A stretch of 64,000 bases of DNA from Allobosea sp. Leaf344 (GTDB taxonomy: Bacteria > Pseudomonadota > Alphaproteobacteria > Rhizobiales > Beijerinckiaceae). The translations under genes were made by a program, and so were the position numbers. Location: positions 927,613 to 991,612 of the forward strand of contig NZ_LMRT01000001.1 of assembly GCF_001426225.1 (NCBI RefSeq). Reading direction: 5' to 3'. The notes below the pieces were generated by a model. That model was given only the letters and a program-made list of their open reading frames with translations, was not told where the DNA came from and ran no database searches. Positions 25,368 through 34,049 of the stretch are shown piece after piece (within the stretch, counting starts at the first letter, position 1; each line of letters opens with the position of its first letter).

Positions 25368-25993
25368 GCGCCATCGAGATCGTCACTTGCCAGCAGGGCT
25401 CGCCTCAATGGCTGGCCGCCCGGCTAGGCATCCCGACCGCCTCAGAGTTCGCGAGCATCATGGCCAAGGGACGCGGCGGCAGCGAGAGCCGCACCCGCCA
25501 GACCTATCTCTACAAGCTCGCAGGCGAGATCATCACCGGTGAGCCGATGGAGAGCTTTGGCAACGGACATATGGAGCGTGGCAAGCTGATGGAGGAGGAA
25601 GCCCGCTCCTACTACGAGTTCATGACCGATACCGCTTGCGAGCCCGTCGGCTTTATCCGCAACGGCCGCAAGGGCGCCTCACCTGATGGACTCATCGGGG
25701 CGAACGGCCTGGTGGAGATCAAGACCAAGCTGCCGCACCTCCTGATCGAGGCGCTGCTGCGCGACGAGTTCCCGCCAGAGCACAAGGCGCAGTGTCAGGG
25801 TCAGCTCTGGGTGGCCGAGCGGGAGTGGATCGACATCGCGGTCTATTGGCCGGGCATGCCGCTGTTTGTCACCCGCGCCACCCGCGACGAGGCGTTTATC
25901 CGCGAGCTGGCCGAGGCGGTCGAGATCTTCACCGCTGAGCTCGACGCGACAGTCGCGCGGGTGCAGGGCCATCGGCTGCAGAGGGCAGCATGA
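25364..25993 (+). CDS. YqaJ/lambda-type phage exonuclease
   Basis: This protein of 209 residues is a PD-(D/E)XK nuclease of the YqaJ family, expected to resect double-strand ends for the annealing protein. Diagnostic segments are QQGSPQWLAARLGIPTASEFASIM, NGHMERGKLMEEEARSYYE, GASPDGLIGANGLVEIKTK (catalytic D...E-x-K) and HKAQCQGQLWVAEREWIDIAVY. The length matches lambda exonuclease relatives. The ATG overlaps the ERF stop and its own stop overlaps the HNH gene, so the three are translated as one unit. Confidence 0.9.
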   Translation: MSAIEIVTCQQGSPQWLAARLGIPTASEFASIMAKGRGGSESRTRQTYLYKLAGEIITGEPMESFGNGHMERGKLMEEEARSYYEFMTDTACEPVGFIRNGRKGASPDGLIGANGLVEIKTKLPHLLIEALLRDEFPPEHKAQCQGQLWVAEREWIDIAVYWPGMPLFVTRATRDEAFIRELAEAVEIFTAELDATVARVQGHRLQRAA

Positions 25994-26454
25994 GCTCTCG
26001 CCGCGAGTTCACCCGTGCGCAGAAGGCCGAGATGCTGAAGCGCGCCATGGACGGCCAAGGCCAGATCCGCTGTGAAGGCTGCGGGCTCAACATCACCGGC
26101 AAGGTCATCGAGTTCGACCACATCGTTGCCGAGGCGCTTGTCCTCGATAAGACCGTGCTTTTAACCAGCCGCGATGGTCGCGTACTCGGACGCGATTGCT
26201 GTCACCGCGTCCCAGGCGGCAAGACAGCCCGGGACTGCGGCGATATCGCCGAGGCCAAACGCCGCGAGGCCAGGCATCTCGGCATCCGCCGCAGCGAGCA
26301 AGCCAGAAGAACAGGCTTTGGGCGCCCAGCTCCGCAACGCACGGCCTCGCGCCCGCTCGCCAAGCCCGCCGCCTGGCGGGGGTCGGGAGCCGCCACTGTT
26401 CAAGCGGCGCCAGGGGATCAGCGCGAGGTTGGCTGCGATCGCGACCCCTGTTGA
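25990..26454 (+). CDS. HNH-like nuclease or zinc-binding protein
   Basis: The protein has 154 residues. The N-terminal half shows an HNH-type zinc knuckle: CEGCGLNITGKVIEFDHIVAEALVL, then a later cysteine pair region (DCCHRVPGGKTARDCGDIAEAK). The second half (ARRTGFGRPAPQRTAS onward) is low-complexity and Arg/Pro-rich, and could reflect a frame change relative to relatives. In phages such HNH proteins often lie near terminase genes and assist packaging. Here the terminase gene lies on the other strand, its 3' end only 18 bases away. Confidence 0.65.
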   Translation: MSSRREFTRAQKAEMLKRAMDGQGQIRCEGCGLNITGKVIEFDHIVAEALVLDKTVLLTSRDGRVLGRDCCHRVPGGKTARDCGDIAEAKRREARHLGIRRSEQARRTGFGRPAPQRTASRPLAKPAAWRGSGAATVQAAPGDQREVGCDRDPC

Positions 26455-26472
26455 TAGCGGGCGGCTCGGCCT

Positions 26473-27909
26473 TCAGCTCGGACGAGCCCTTAGCGACTTC
26501 GGCCGAACAACGCTCTGGGGCCGCGGCCGCTCCACCGGCGTGCGGGCCGTGAGGTATTTCAAAGCCTGGCTTGTGGAATCGACCTGATCGTCATTGCGCC
26601 CGGCCGGGAAGGCCAGCAGCTCCGAGAGATAGCCTACCAGCCAATCTGCCGAAAGAGGCAGATAAACCTGGCCGCCCTCGAAGCGTGCCGCCTGGGCCAG
26701 CAGCCGCGCCGTCTTGTCGAACCGCGCCTGCTGGAGCAGCGGGAACAGCTGGCCGGTGCGCCGCAGGTCCTGCGACAGGGCCCGGCCAAGCTCGGTATCC
26801 TCAACCAGCGTCGCGTCGACAGCGTGGGCCTTTGCCACTTCGACCATGCGCCGACGCAGCTCCGGGCTCTCCCAGCGGCCTCGGATCACGTCGAGCAGAT
26901 AGAACTCCTGGCCGATCGCGCCCCAGACGGTCCCGACCGACCAGTCAGAGGCCTCGCCGATGGTCGAGGCCGTATCCCAGGAGGCCACCACGCGCTCGAG
27001 CGCGACCGGCCTGTTGTCATAGTAGCGCAGCCAATCACGCTTGATCACATTGCCTTCCGCCGGCAGCGGGTTTTGCTGATATTGGGCGGAGAAGTTCTGC
27101 GTCCCGAGATTTTTGCGCGCGGCTTCGAGCCAGGCGGCCGGTTCGCGGCCGGGATGGAGGATCTCGCCGGCTTTGCGGCAATAGACCTCCTCGGCGCCGT
27201 CACCGAGGCGGTAAATCTTATCTTCCGGAGCGATCGCAGGGATCGACAGCACCTCCCACTCCTCCTTGTCGAGGACGTGGCCGACCAGATCGTCCTGATG
27301 CAGGCGCTGCATCACAATGATGATGGCGCCATTCAGCTTGTCGTTCAGCCGGGAGTACAGGGTCGAATCGTAGAACTCGGTCACGCGCCGCCGTTCGGCA
27401 GCCGACAATGCGGCGTCCAGGCCCTTGATTGGATCGTCAATGATGATGAGGTCGGCGCCGCGTCCGAGCACCGAGCCACCGACGGAGCCCGCAAAGCGCG
27501 AGCCCCGGTCTGTGGTGATCAGTTCGCCCTCGCGGTCGCTTTTGATCCGGAAGCGCGGGAAAAGCTTCTTGAACCAGGCGCTGCCAACCACAGTCCGGAA
27601 GTCGAGCGCGTGCTTGCGGGAGAGCTCGTTGGCATAGCTGATGGCCATGATCCGCTTGCGCGGATCATGGCCCATCACCCAGGCTGTGTAGGCGATCGTG
27701 ACGCAGATCGACTTGGCCGAGCGCGGCGGCACATTGATGATGAGCCGCTTGCACTCGCCGCGCGATACCCGCATCAGTTGATGAGCAATCGCATAGATGT
27801 GCCAGTTGTCGAGATAGGGTGTGCCTGGCTCGAGCGTGCCAAAGCACTGCACGATGAAGCTCCCGACGTCCTGACGCAGCAATGCGTTGAGCTCGGCCCG
27901 GCTAGCCAT
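26473..27909 (-). CDS. terL: Phage terminase large subunit
   Basis: This is the packaging ATPase and nuclease of a tailed phage, 478 residues. The ATPase half has NVPPRSAKSICVTI (variant Walker A), ISYANELSRKHALDFR, GSVLGRGADLIIIDDPIKG (Walker B) and VMQRLHQDDLVGHVL. The nuclease half has VASWDTASTIGEASDWSVGTVWG and ends in LLAFPAGRNDDQVDSTSQAL, with the usual catalytic acidic residues. The protein looks complete. Downstream, where portal and capsid genes would be expected, there is instead the convergent HNH gene, so the morphogenesis module has been lost. Upstream are the DUF5681 and methyltransferase genes with overlapping ends. Confidence 0.92.
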   Translation of the reverse strand: MASRAELNALLRQDVGSFIVQCFGTLEPGTPYLDNWHIYAIAHQLMRVSRGECKRLIINVPPRSAKSICVTIAYTAWVMGHDPRKRIMAISYANELSRKHALDFRTVVGSAWFKKLFPRFRIKSDREGELITTDRGSRFAGSVGGSVLGRGADLIIIDDPIKGLDAALSAAERRRVTEFYDSTLYSRLNDKLNGAIIIVMQRLHQDDLVGHVLDKEEWEVLSIPAIAPEDKIYRLGDGAEEVYCRKAGEILHPGREPAAWLEAARKNLGTQNFSAQYQQNPLPAEGNVIKRDWLRYYDNRPVALERVVASWDTASTIGEASDWSVGTVWGAIGQEFYLLDVIRGRWESPELRRRMVEVAKAHAVDATLVEDTELGRALSQDLRRTGQLFPLLQQARFDKTARLLAQAARFEGGQVYLPLSADWLVGYLSELLAFPAGRNDDQVDSTSQALKYLTARTPVERPRPQSVVRPKSLRARPS

Positions 27910-28321
27910 TGACCGTGCCCCCTGGCTTAAACGGGCGGGTCTTGCGCAGCTCGATCACCATTTCCTCGCTCTCAGCGAGAGTATCGTCCTCACCGATGAC
28001 ATCGCTCTTCGGCAACTGCCCGATCAGCTTGATGATGTCCTTGCGCGCCGCGCTATCGCCTTTCAGAGCGGCCTCGGACGTCTTGCGCACAAACGCTTCA
28101 AAGAGCGAAACATTCTTAGACTTGCCATTCTTTGTCACTTGGATCGGCTCCGCAAGCACTTTGGCCAAGACGTCGAACGGATCAAAATGCAGCTGGCAGC
28201 TGCCCTTGCCTTTGCGCTTACCGGAGGGATTGCCGCTCTGGCCTTTCTTGAAGCGGCTGTGCTTCGGGGGAGATTTGTAACCGACGGGAGCGTCGGGCGG
28301 CTCAGGAGGCTCAGTCGACAT
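27902..28321 (-). CDS. DUF5681 protein, terminase-associated
   Basis: The protein has 139 residues. The N-terminal motif VGYKSPPKHSRFKKGQSGNP is the hallmark of DUF5681, a family encoded beside phage terminase genes and suspected of acting as a DNA-binding small terminase-like protein. The middle part (SLFEAFVRKTSEAALKGD) is helical. It overlaps the terminase gene by 8 bases and the methyltransferase gene by 11, consistent with a single packaging operon. Confidence 0.8.
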   Translation of the reverse strand: MSTEPPEPPDAPVGYKSPPKHSRFKKGQSGNPSGKRKGKGSCQLHFDPFDVLAKVLAEPIQVTKNGKSKNVSLFEAFVRKTSEAALKGDSAARKDIIKLIGQLPKSDVIGEDDTLAESEEMVIELRKTRPFKPGGTVNG

Positions 28322-29744
28322 CAGAGCCTCCCTCGCTCGCAGCCTCAGTCGCCACGGCGTCGCCCCGACGGAACGCTGCCATCTCGCTGAAGGTCAGCCC
28401 CGTCTCGCTGTGGCGCGCCTCGCGCTTGAACAGCTTCTCCCAACGCCGGATCGCGACGTCGACGTAGAGCGGGTCGTACTCCATCAAGTAGCCGCGGCGC
28501 TTGGTCTTGTGCGCCGCGATCAGCGTCGTTCCGGAGCCGCCGAAGGGATCAAGGATGATCCCGTTGGGCTTCGAGCAGTCCTTGATGGCGTCCATCACCA
28601 TCACGCAGGGCTTCACCGTCGGGTGTGCCGCCAGATCCTCCATCCGGCCTTTGCGGAAGGTGTTGGCCCCGGCATAGGTCCACAGCGTCGTGCGATACCG
28701 CCCGTGCTTGCCAAGCTCGATGTTGTTGATGTGGGCCGCCTTGCCGACCTTCCACAGCACCACGAACTCAGTCTGGGAGCGATAGAGCGAGCCCATGCCA
28801 GCATTGGTCTTGGCCCAGCAGATCACCGTCTTGAGCTCAGCGTAGACGCTGTGCCCGGCGGTGAGGAGCTCGTGGAGGTGAGCCCCATCCATGCAGGTGT
28901 AGACCAGCGCTCCGTCCTGCGAGGCGCCGCGGATACCCTCCAGGGCCTGCGTCAGGAACCCAGTGAACTCAGGCTTGCTCATCTCGCCCGAGGCCATCGC
29001 AAAGGGGCGGGGCTTGAACTCGCCGAGCCCTCCGACGCTGTTTGCCGCGAGATTGTAGGGGGGATCGGTGAACGTCATCTGGGCGAACTCACCGCCCAGC
29101 AGACGCTCGTAATCGGCCGGTTCCCGCGCGTCGCCACAGAAGAGCCGATGGTTGTCGAGCAGCCAGCGATCGCCGCGGCGGCTCACGGCGCGCTCCGCCA
29201 CGGGGCCCACCTCGTCGGCGGGGTCGGTCTTCGTGACGCTCTCCGTCTCCGCACCGTTCAGCAGGATGTCGATCTCGGGCGTCTCGAACCCGGTGAGATC
29301 GATCTCAAAATCGATCTCGATCAGGTGGCCCAGCTCCAGCCGCAGCAGGTCCGGATCCCAGCCCGCAGCCTCGGCCAGCCGGTTATCTGCGATCCGGAGG
29401 CCGCGGATCTCCGCCGGGTTAAGGTGATCAAGCACGATCACCGGCACGGTCTGCAGCCCCATGCGCTTGGCTGCGGCGTAGCGGCCGTGACCGGCGACGA
29501 TCTCATCGTTGATGTCAACCGCGATCGGGTTGGTGAATCCGAACCGGACCATGCTCGCGACGATCTTGGTGATCTGGCTATCGGAGTGTGTGCGGGCGTT
29601 CCGATCCGAGGGCCTGATCTCGTCGATCGGGCGCTCGATCACCTTGAGCTGAAGATGCCGGGGCAGACCGGGTTGCACCCCGGTGTCCGTCATTGGTCTG
29701 GTCCGATTGCGGACCGTGGGCCGGGAGGTATTGGTAGAGGTCAT
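28311..29744 (-). CDS. ParB-nuclease-domain DNA methyltransferase
   Basis: The protein of 477 residues joins two parts. Residues about 35-130 are a ParB/sulfiredoxin-like domain (IERPIDEIRPSDRNARTHSD, DEIVAGHGRYAAAKRMGL). The rest is a beta-class DNA methyltransferase with TDPPYNL (motif IV) at about residue 225 and, later, LDPFGGSGTTLIAAHKTKRR (motif I). Motif IV comes before motif I, as in beta-class enzymes that methylate adenine N6 or cytosine N4. Such fusions are common in phages and prophages of alphaproteobacteria. GGAG lies upstream of the ATG at 29744. No matching restriction gene is seen, so it is a solitary methyltransferase. Confidence 0.88.
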   Translation of the reverse strand: MTSTNTSRPTVRNRTRPMTDTGVQPGLPRHLQLKVIERPIDEIRPSDRNARTHSDSQITKIVASMVRFGFTNPIAVDINDEIVAGHGRYAAAKRMGLQTVPVIVLDHLNPAEIRGLRIADNRLAEAAGWDPDLLRLELGHLIEIDFEIDLTGFETPEIDILLNGAETESVTKTDPADEVGPVAERAVSRRGDRWLLDNHRLFCGDAREPADYERLLGGEFAQMTFTDPPYNLAANSVGGLGEFKPRPFAMASGEMSKPEFTGFLTQALEGIRGASQDGALVYTCMDGAHLHELLTAGHSVYAELKTVICWAKTNAGMGSLYRSQTEFVVLWKVGKAAHINNIELGKHGRYRTTLWTYAGANTFRKGRMEDLAAHPTVKPCVMVMDAIKDCSKPNGIILDPFGGSGTTLIAAHKTKRRGYLMEYDPLYVDVAIRRWEKLFKREARHSETGLTFSEMAAFRRGDAVATEAASEGGSDVD

Positions 29745-30353
29745 TGGCGTCGTCTCCGTTGGAGAACGACCTGGCCATCATTGAGCAACACTCATGCTGT
29801 ACCGGCCCTGCCCCGCGAAATCGCGTTTCAGGTTATACAACGATGAGGGCTGCTCACTGATCTCCAGTGATAATGCCTCGATCTAAGTGTGCCAAAAAGT
29901 CAGACGAGGTCGAACTTGGGCTTCAGCTGCAAAGGCGCAGCCGTCTCTCCATATCCGCACCCGATCGGCCTGCCAAGTGCCAAAGTGATCATTTTTTTAA
30001 ATGAATACAGTGTCTTAGTCCGCTGGGCGGTCGATGCCTTTGACTGAAGCCGGTACAACGATCCTTGCAACCGCCTGTGACACTCCCTGCACGGTACCGG
30101 AAAATTCCCTGCGTTGAGCAGCCATAGTTCCCGCACGAATAACGGCTTCGGATCTACAAGTGCCCGCCACTGCCTCAGAAATTGGCCCGACAACAGTCCC
30201 TGGCGAGGTGAGCGCTTCGGTTTCTGGTTCTAAATTCCCTGCAAGCAGGGAATGCGCAATTCAAAATAGCCGGGGATCAGATTACGGGAGGCGCCCTCGT
30301 TGCGGTCGGAAGATTTGGGCGAGGTGAGCCATGGCCCAAGCCACCTTGCCCTC
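29745..30353. other. 609-base stretch without a convincing gene; prophage-chromosome boundary
   Basis: The stretch lies between the prophage methyltransferase gene and manC. A 97-codon minus-strand frame at 29900-30193 shows no family similarity and is not called. A perfect inverted repeat with 9-base arms and a 2-base centre (ATTCCCTGC AA GCAGGGAAT) lies at 30234-30253, and the ATTCCCTGC word recurs near 30106. The drop in GC content and this repeat fit a boundary between horizontally acquired and resident DNA. No tRNA or integrase is visible. Confidence 0.5.
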
Positions 30354-31769
30354 TCACACCCGCTTATAGACATCCTCATACCGCACGATGTCGTCCTCCC
30401 CGAGATAGCTCCCGGACTGGACCTCGACGATCTCCAGCGGGATCTTTCCCGGGTTTACCAGGCGGTGGACGCAGCCCAGCGGGAGGTAGACCGATTCGTT
30501 CTCGCGCAGCAGGAGCTCCTCCGTGTCGCGAGTGACCAGCGCCGTGCCCTGCACGACCACCCAGTGCTCGGCGCGGTGGTGATGGCTCTGCAGGGAGAGC
30601 TTCTGGCCGGGATCGACGAGAATGCGCTTGACCTGGTAGCGGCCGCCGAGGTCGAGCGTCTGGTAATAGCCCCAGGGGCGATACACACGCAGCGAGGCGC
30701 TGACGCTGCGATGGCCCTGGGTCTTCAGCTGTTCGAAGGCGCCCTTCACCGCTTCCGCCTTGTCGCGATGGGCGACCATCACCGCATCGTTCTCGACAAT
30801 GACGACGAGGTTTTCGACTCCGATCAGCACGGTCAGCGGCCCGGTGGTCTGGACATAATTGTTGCGGCTGTCGACGAGCGCGACCTCGCCGCTCGTGGCA
30901 TTGCCGGCCGCGTCCTTGGGCGAGGCGGCATGGACGCTCGACCAATTGCCGACATCCGACCAGCCGAAGGAGGCCGGCACGACGCTGGCCCGTTCGGTAC
31001 GCTCCATCAGCGCGTAGTCGATCGATTTTTTCGGGGCGCGGCCGAACGCCTCGGCATCGAGCCTGACGAAGCCGAGATCCTCCTCGGCGCCGGATACGGC
31101 GGCTTTCGCGGCCGCGACCATCTCGGGCTCGAAGCCTTCGAGCTCGGCCAGGAAGGCGTCGCTGCGGAACAGGAACATGCCGCTGTTCCAGACATATCCG
31201 TCGCGGATATAGCGCTCGGCCGTCGCCGCATCGGGCTTCTCGACGAAGCGAGCGACGCTGTGGACGCCCTCGCCCGTGGCCTCGCCCGGCTGGATATAGC
31301 CATAGCCGGTGGCGGGATGATCGGGGACCATGCCGAAGGTGACGATCCGGCCGGAACGGGCGGCCCCGTCGGCCTTCGCGACGGCTGCGAGGAAGCCGGG
31401 CTCGTCGAGGACGAGATGGTCGGAGGGCAGCACGATCATGCAGGCGCCGGGGTGGCGCGCCTCGACGAAGGCCGCGGCGGCGGCGATGGCCGGGCCGGAA
31501 TCGCGGCGCGCCGGCTCGAGCAGCAGCGCGCCCTGCATTCCCATCTGCATCATCTGGCTGGCGACGAGGAAGCGGAAATCCGCATGGGTGACGATGACCG
31601 GCTCGGCGAAGAGCGGACCCCTCACCCGCGCCAGCGTCTTCTGGAACATCGATTCCTCGCCCAGCAGCGCGATGAACTGCTTGGGGAAGGATTCGCGCGA
31701 GGCGGGCCAGAGGCGTGAGCCCGCTCCGCCGCAGATGATGACGGGAACCATCAGCTCTGTCGTGGCCAT
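30354..31769 (-). CDS. manC: Mannose-1-phosphate guanylyltransferase / mannose-6-phosphate isomerase
   Basis: This bifunctional enzyme of 471 residues makes GDP-mannose from mannose-1-phosphate and GTP, and isomerises fructose-6-phosphate to mannose-6-phosphate. The N-terminal nucleotidyltransferase carries CGGAGSRLWPASRESFPKQF, followed by FVEKPDAATAERYI and WNSGMFLF. The C-terminal cupin domain has QSHHHRAEHWVVVQGTALV, with the metal-binding histidines. The length is normal for the XanB/AlgA type. It is 126 bases from the phosphomannomutase gene on the same strand, forming a GDP-mannose unit that could feed the capsule locus. Confidence 0.93.
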   Translation of the reverse strand: MATTELMVPVIICGGAGSRLWPASRESFPKQFIALLGEESMFQKTLARVRGPLFAEPVIVTHADFRFLVASQMMQMGMQGALLLEPARRDSGPAIAAAAAFVEARHPGACMIVLPSDHLVLDEPGFLAAVAKADGAARSGRIVTFGMVPDHPATGYGYIQPGEATGEGVHSVARFVEKPDAATAERYIRDGYVWNSGMFLFRSDAFLAELEGFEPEMVAAAKAAVSGAEEDLGFVRLDAEAFGRAPKKSIDYALMERTERASVVPASFGWSDVGNWSSVHAASPKDAAGNATSGEVALVDSRNNYVQTTGPLTVLIGVENLVVIVENDAVMVAHRDKAEAVKGAFEQLKTQGHRSVSASLRVYRPWGYYQTLDLGGRYQVKRILVDPGQKLSLQSHHHRAEHWVVVQGTALVTRDTEELLLRENESVYLPLGCVHRLVNPGKIPLEIVEVQSGSYLGEDDIVRYEDVYKRV

Positions 31770-31895
31770 GGGCTGTTCACCTTCGGAGGGCGGGCGGAGA
31801 GGCGGGCCCGTTCGGAATCATGCTGGCAATGGATGGCCGAAGGCGCTGTTGTCAATGCTCGGCCCGGGGCGCGGATGCGCCTGATCCTCACGGGC

Positions 31896-33317
31896 TCACG
31901 CGCCCCGCATCTGCGCCGACGCGAAGGCGAGGTTGTCCTGCAGCAGCGTCTCGGCTTCCGCCTGATCCGCCGCCTCGACATAGATGCGCAACTCCGGCGC
32001 ATTGCCGGAGGCGCGGAAATGCACGGTCGCGCCGTCGCCCAGCGTCAGCCGCAGCCCGTCGCGCCGATCCCGCGCGCTGACGCCGCCATGGGCCGCGAAG
32101 GCCGCATCGCGGAAGCCTGGATCCTCCGCGTCGAGGCGGGCGATCAGCGCCGCCGTGCGCTCCTGCGGGATCTCCTGCAGGCGGTTGGACAGCGCCACGG
32201 CGAAGCGGGCCTGGGCGGCTAGCGCGCTCAGCGGCTGTTGCGTCTCGGCGGCCAGGACCAGCACCGCGAGGATCGGCAGCATCGCATCCCGCGTCGGCAG
32301 CGCCTTCAGCACCCTACCATCGCGCGTGACGTCCGAGCCGAGCAGCAGCCCACCATTGGCCTCGAAGCCGATGATCGTCTCGGCGCCCTCGGCTTTCGCC
32401 TGCTCCATCCCGGCAATCACGAAGGGCGAGCCGACCCTGGTGCGGACCACCGAGGCGAAGAGCCCCGGCCGGTCCAGCGCCGAATTGGAGGTGACGGGGG
32501 TGACGATCGTCTCGACACCCAGCAGCTTCGCGGTCAGCGCCCCCAGCAGATCGCCGCGCAGGAAGCGGCCGGTCTCGTCGGCGACCAGCGGCCGGTCGGC
32601 ATCGCCATCGGTCGAGACGATGGCGTCGAGCCTGCGCTCCTTCGCCCAGTCGCGCGCCAATTCCTCGTCTTCGGGGCGCAGCGCCTCGGTGTCGACCGGG
32701 ATGAAGCGGTCGCTGCGGCCGAGGCTGACGGTCTCCGCACCGAGCGCCCGCAGGATCTCGCCGACGAGGTCGCGCCCGACGGCGGAATGCTCATAGACAC
32801 CGATGGTCATCCCCTGCAGCACGCGGCCGAAAAAATCGACATAGCGGGCGCGATATCGGGTGAGGACGTCGCGCGAGGCCGGTGTCACGGTGACAACGGG
32901 CATCCCGTCCAGCGCCAGCGCGGCGTGATGAGCGAGAATGCGCTGCTCGTCGGCTTTGTCGATCTCGCCCGAGGCGCGGTAGAATTTCAGCCCGTTGCGG
33001 TCATCGGGGATATGGCTGCCGGTGACCATGATCGCCGGGCTGCCCGCCTGCATCGCCGCCATCGCCAGGGCCGGCGTCGGCACCGCGCCGCAATCGACCG
33101 GGATCAGGCCGGAATCCGCGATCGCCTGCGCGCATTGAGCGGCGATGAGCGGGCTCGACGCGCGCAGGTCGCGGCCGATCAGCACCTCGCCGATGCCGGC
33201 TCCATCATCCTCGCGCAGCATGGCGCAGAAGGCGCGGACATGGGCGTAGCTGGGCAGGCCGACCAGCTCGGTGACGAGGCCGCGCAGGCCGGAGGTTCCG
33301 AATTTCAGGCTGCTCAT
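31896..33317 (-). CDS. manB: Phosphomannomutase / phosphoglucomutase
   Basis: This alpha-D-phosphohexomutase of 473 residues interconverts hexose-6-phosphate and hexose-1-phosphate. Four family motifs are seen: the phosphoserine loop VTGSHIPDDRNGLKFY, the magnesium loop STDGDADRPLVAD, the sugar-specificity loop GFEANGGLLLGS, and the phosphate-binding RASGNAPELRIY. The GFEANGG form, together with the neighbouring manC gene, favours phosphomannomutase; phosphoglucomutase activity cannot be excluded. It begins with KFGTSGLRGLV, as the family should. The gene is upstream of manC in the same direction. Confidence 0.88.
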   Translation of the reverse strand: MSSLKFGTSGLRGLVTELVGLPSYAHVRAFCAMLREDDGAGIGEVLIGRDLRASSPLIAAQCAQAIADSGLIPVDCGAVPTPALAMAAMQAGSPAIMVTGSHIPDDRNGLKFYRASGEIDKADEQRILAHHAALALDGMPVVTVTPASRDVLTRYRARYVDFFGRVLQGMTIGVYEHSAVGRDLVGEILRALGAETVSLGRSDRFIPVDTEALRPEDEELARDWAKERRLDAIVSTDGDADRPLVADETGRFLRGDLLGALTAKLLGVETIVTPVTSNSALDRPGLFASVVRTRVGSPFVIAGMEQAKAEGAETIIGFEANGGLLLGSDVTRDGRVLKALPTRDAMLPILAVLVLAAETQQPLSALAAQARFAVALSNRLQEIPQERTAALIARLDAEDPGFRDAAFAAHGGVSARDRRDGLRLTLGDGATVHFRASGNAPELRIYVEAADQAEAETLLQDNLAFASAQMRGA

Positions 33318-33477
33318 GTCCGGCCGTTCGAAGAGAGGCTGATTCAGTGTTCGGCCCTCAGCCCGAGGAGCCGCGTCGGCGGCGTCTCGACAGGATGAGG
33401 GCTCGGTCGATCGGCCTTGTCTTAGCCCGAACCCTGATGGCCTGTCATGGCGCCGCCCCCGGGTTCATGATCGCGGG

Positions 33478-33819
33478 TCATCGCCTGAGCTTGATTGCCG
33501 CTTGCGATTGCTGGCAGGCTCCGGCGCCGGCCATCCTGAACTGCCGCTCGGCTTCGGCGATGCTGTGCTGATAGCCACCCTCGGCCAGGCGCAACCTGAT
33601 CTCGTCACCGCCCGTCACGCACAAGACGTCGCGCCACATCTTGCGCAGATCCGCATCTGCGCTCTTCCAGCCGAGAAACCCGCTTCCGCAGCGCTTGTTC
33701 GCGACGGCCGCCATGGCAGCCTTCGACAGCGCGTCGGCGGAATGCTGGGCGCACTCGGCCGCAGCGACCCGGGCGAGCGAGACCAGGATCAGCGGGGCGA
33801 GCGCGAGGGCTGTACGCAT
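33478..33819 (-). CDS. Small secreted protein of unknown function
   Basis: The protein has 113 residues. It starts with a signal peptide (MRTALALAPLILVSLARVAAAE, cleavage expected after AAA). The mature part of about 90 residues has four cysteines that could form two disulfides, in a helical, Ala-rich context (AALSKAAMAAV-like, HSIAEAERQFRMAGAGACQQS). I do not recognise a family. It stands alone between manB and the haloacid dehalogenase-like gene, with about 160-230 bases free on each side. Confidence 0.6.
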   Translation of the reverse strand: MRTALALAPLILVSLARVAAAECAQHSADALSKAAMAAVANKRCGSGFLGWKSADADLRKMWRDVLCVTGGDEIRLRLAEGGYQHSIAEAERQFRMAGAGACQQSQAAIKLRR

Positions 33820-34049
33820 GGCGGCCTCCCAAGCGGCGACGGGCTCGGCGAGTGATCGCGAATGCTGCGCCGATCAATCGAGCGCTTCAAGCCTTGCAAC
33901 CGGTGCCAACCGAATCGTGAGGGAAGCTGCGGCAGGCAGGCATGTCATGGCACGAGACTCGCCGGCGCGATGGGATCGCGGAGTCGCTGGACGCTTCGCC
34001 TGTCCGGATGATCTAGTGGCCCGCTCTGATCGCAGCCGGGGATCCGACC

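Noticed and set aside
29900..30193. 97-codon minus-strand open frame after the prophage
   Set aside because: No family similarity and no convincing ribosome binding site; the composition looks non-coding.
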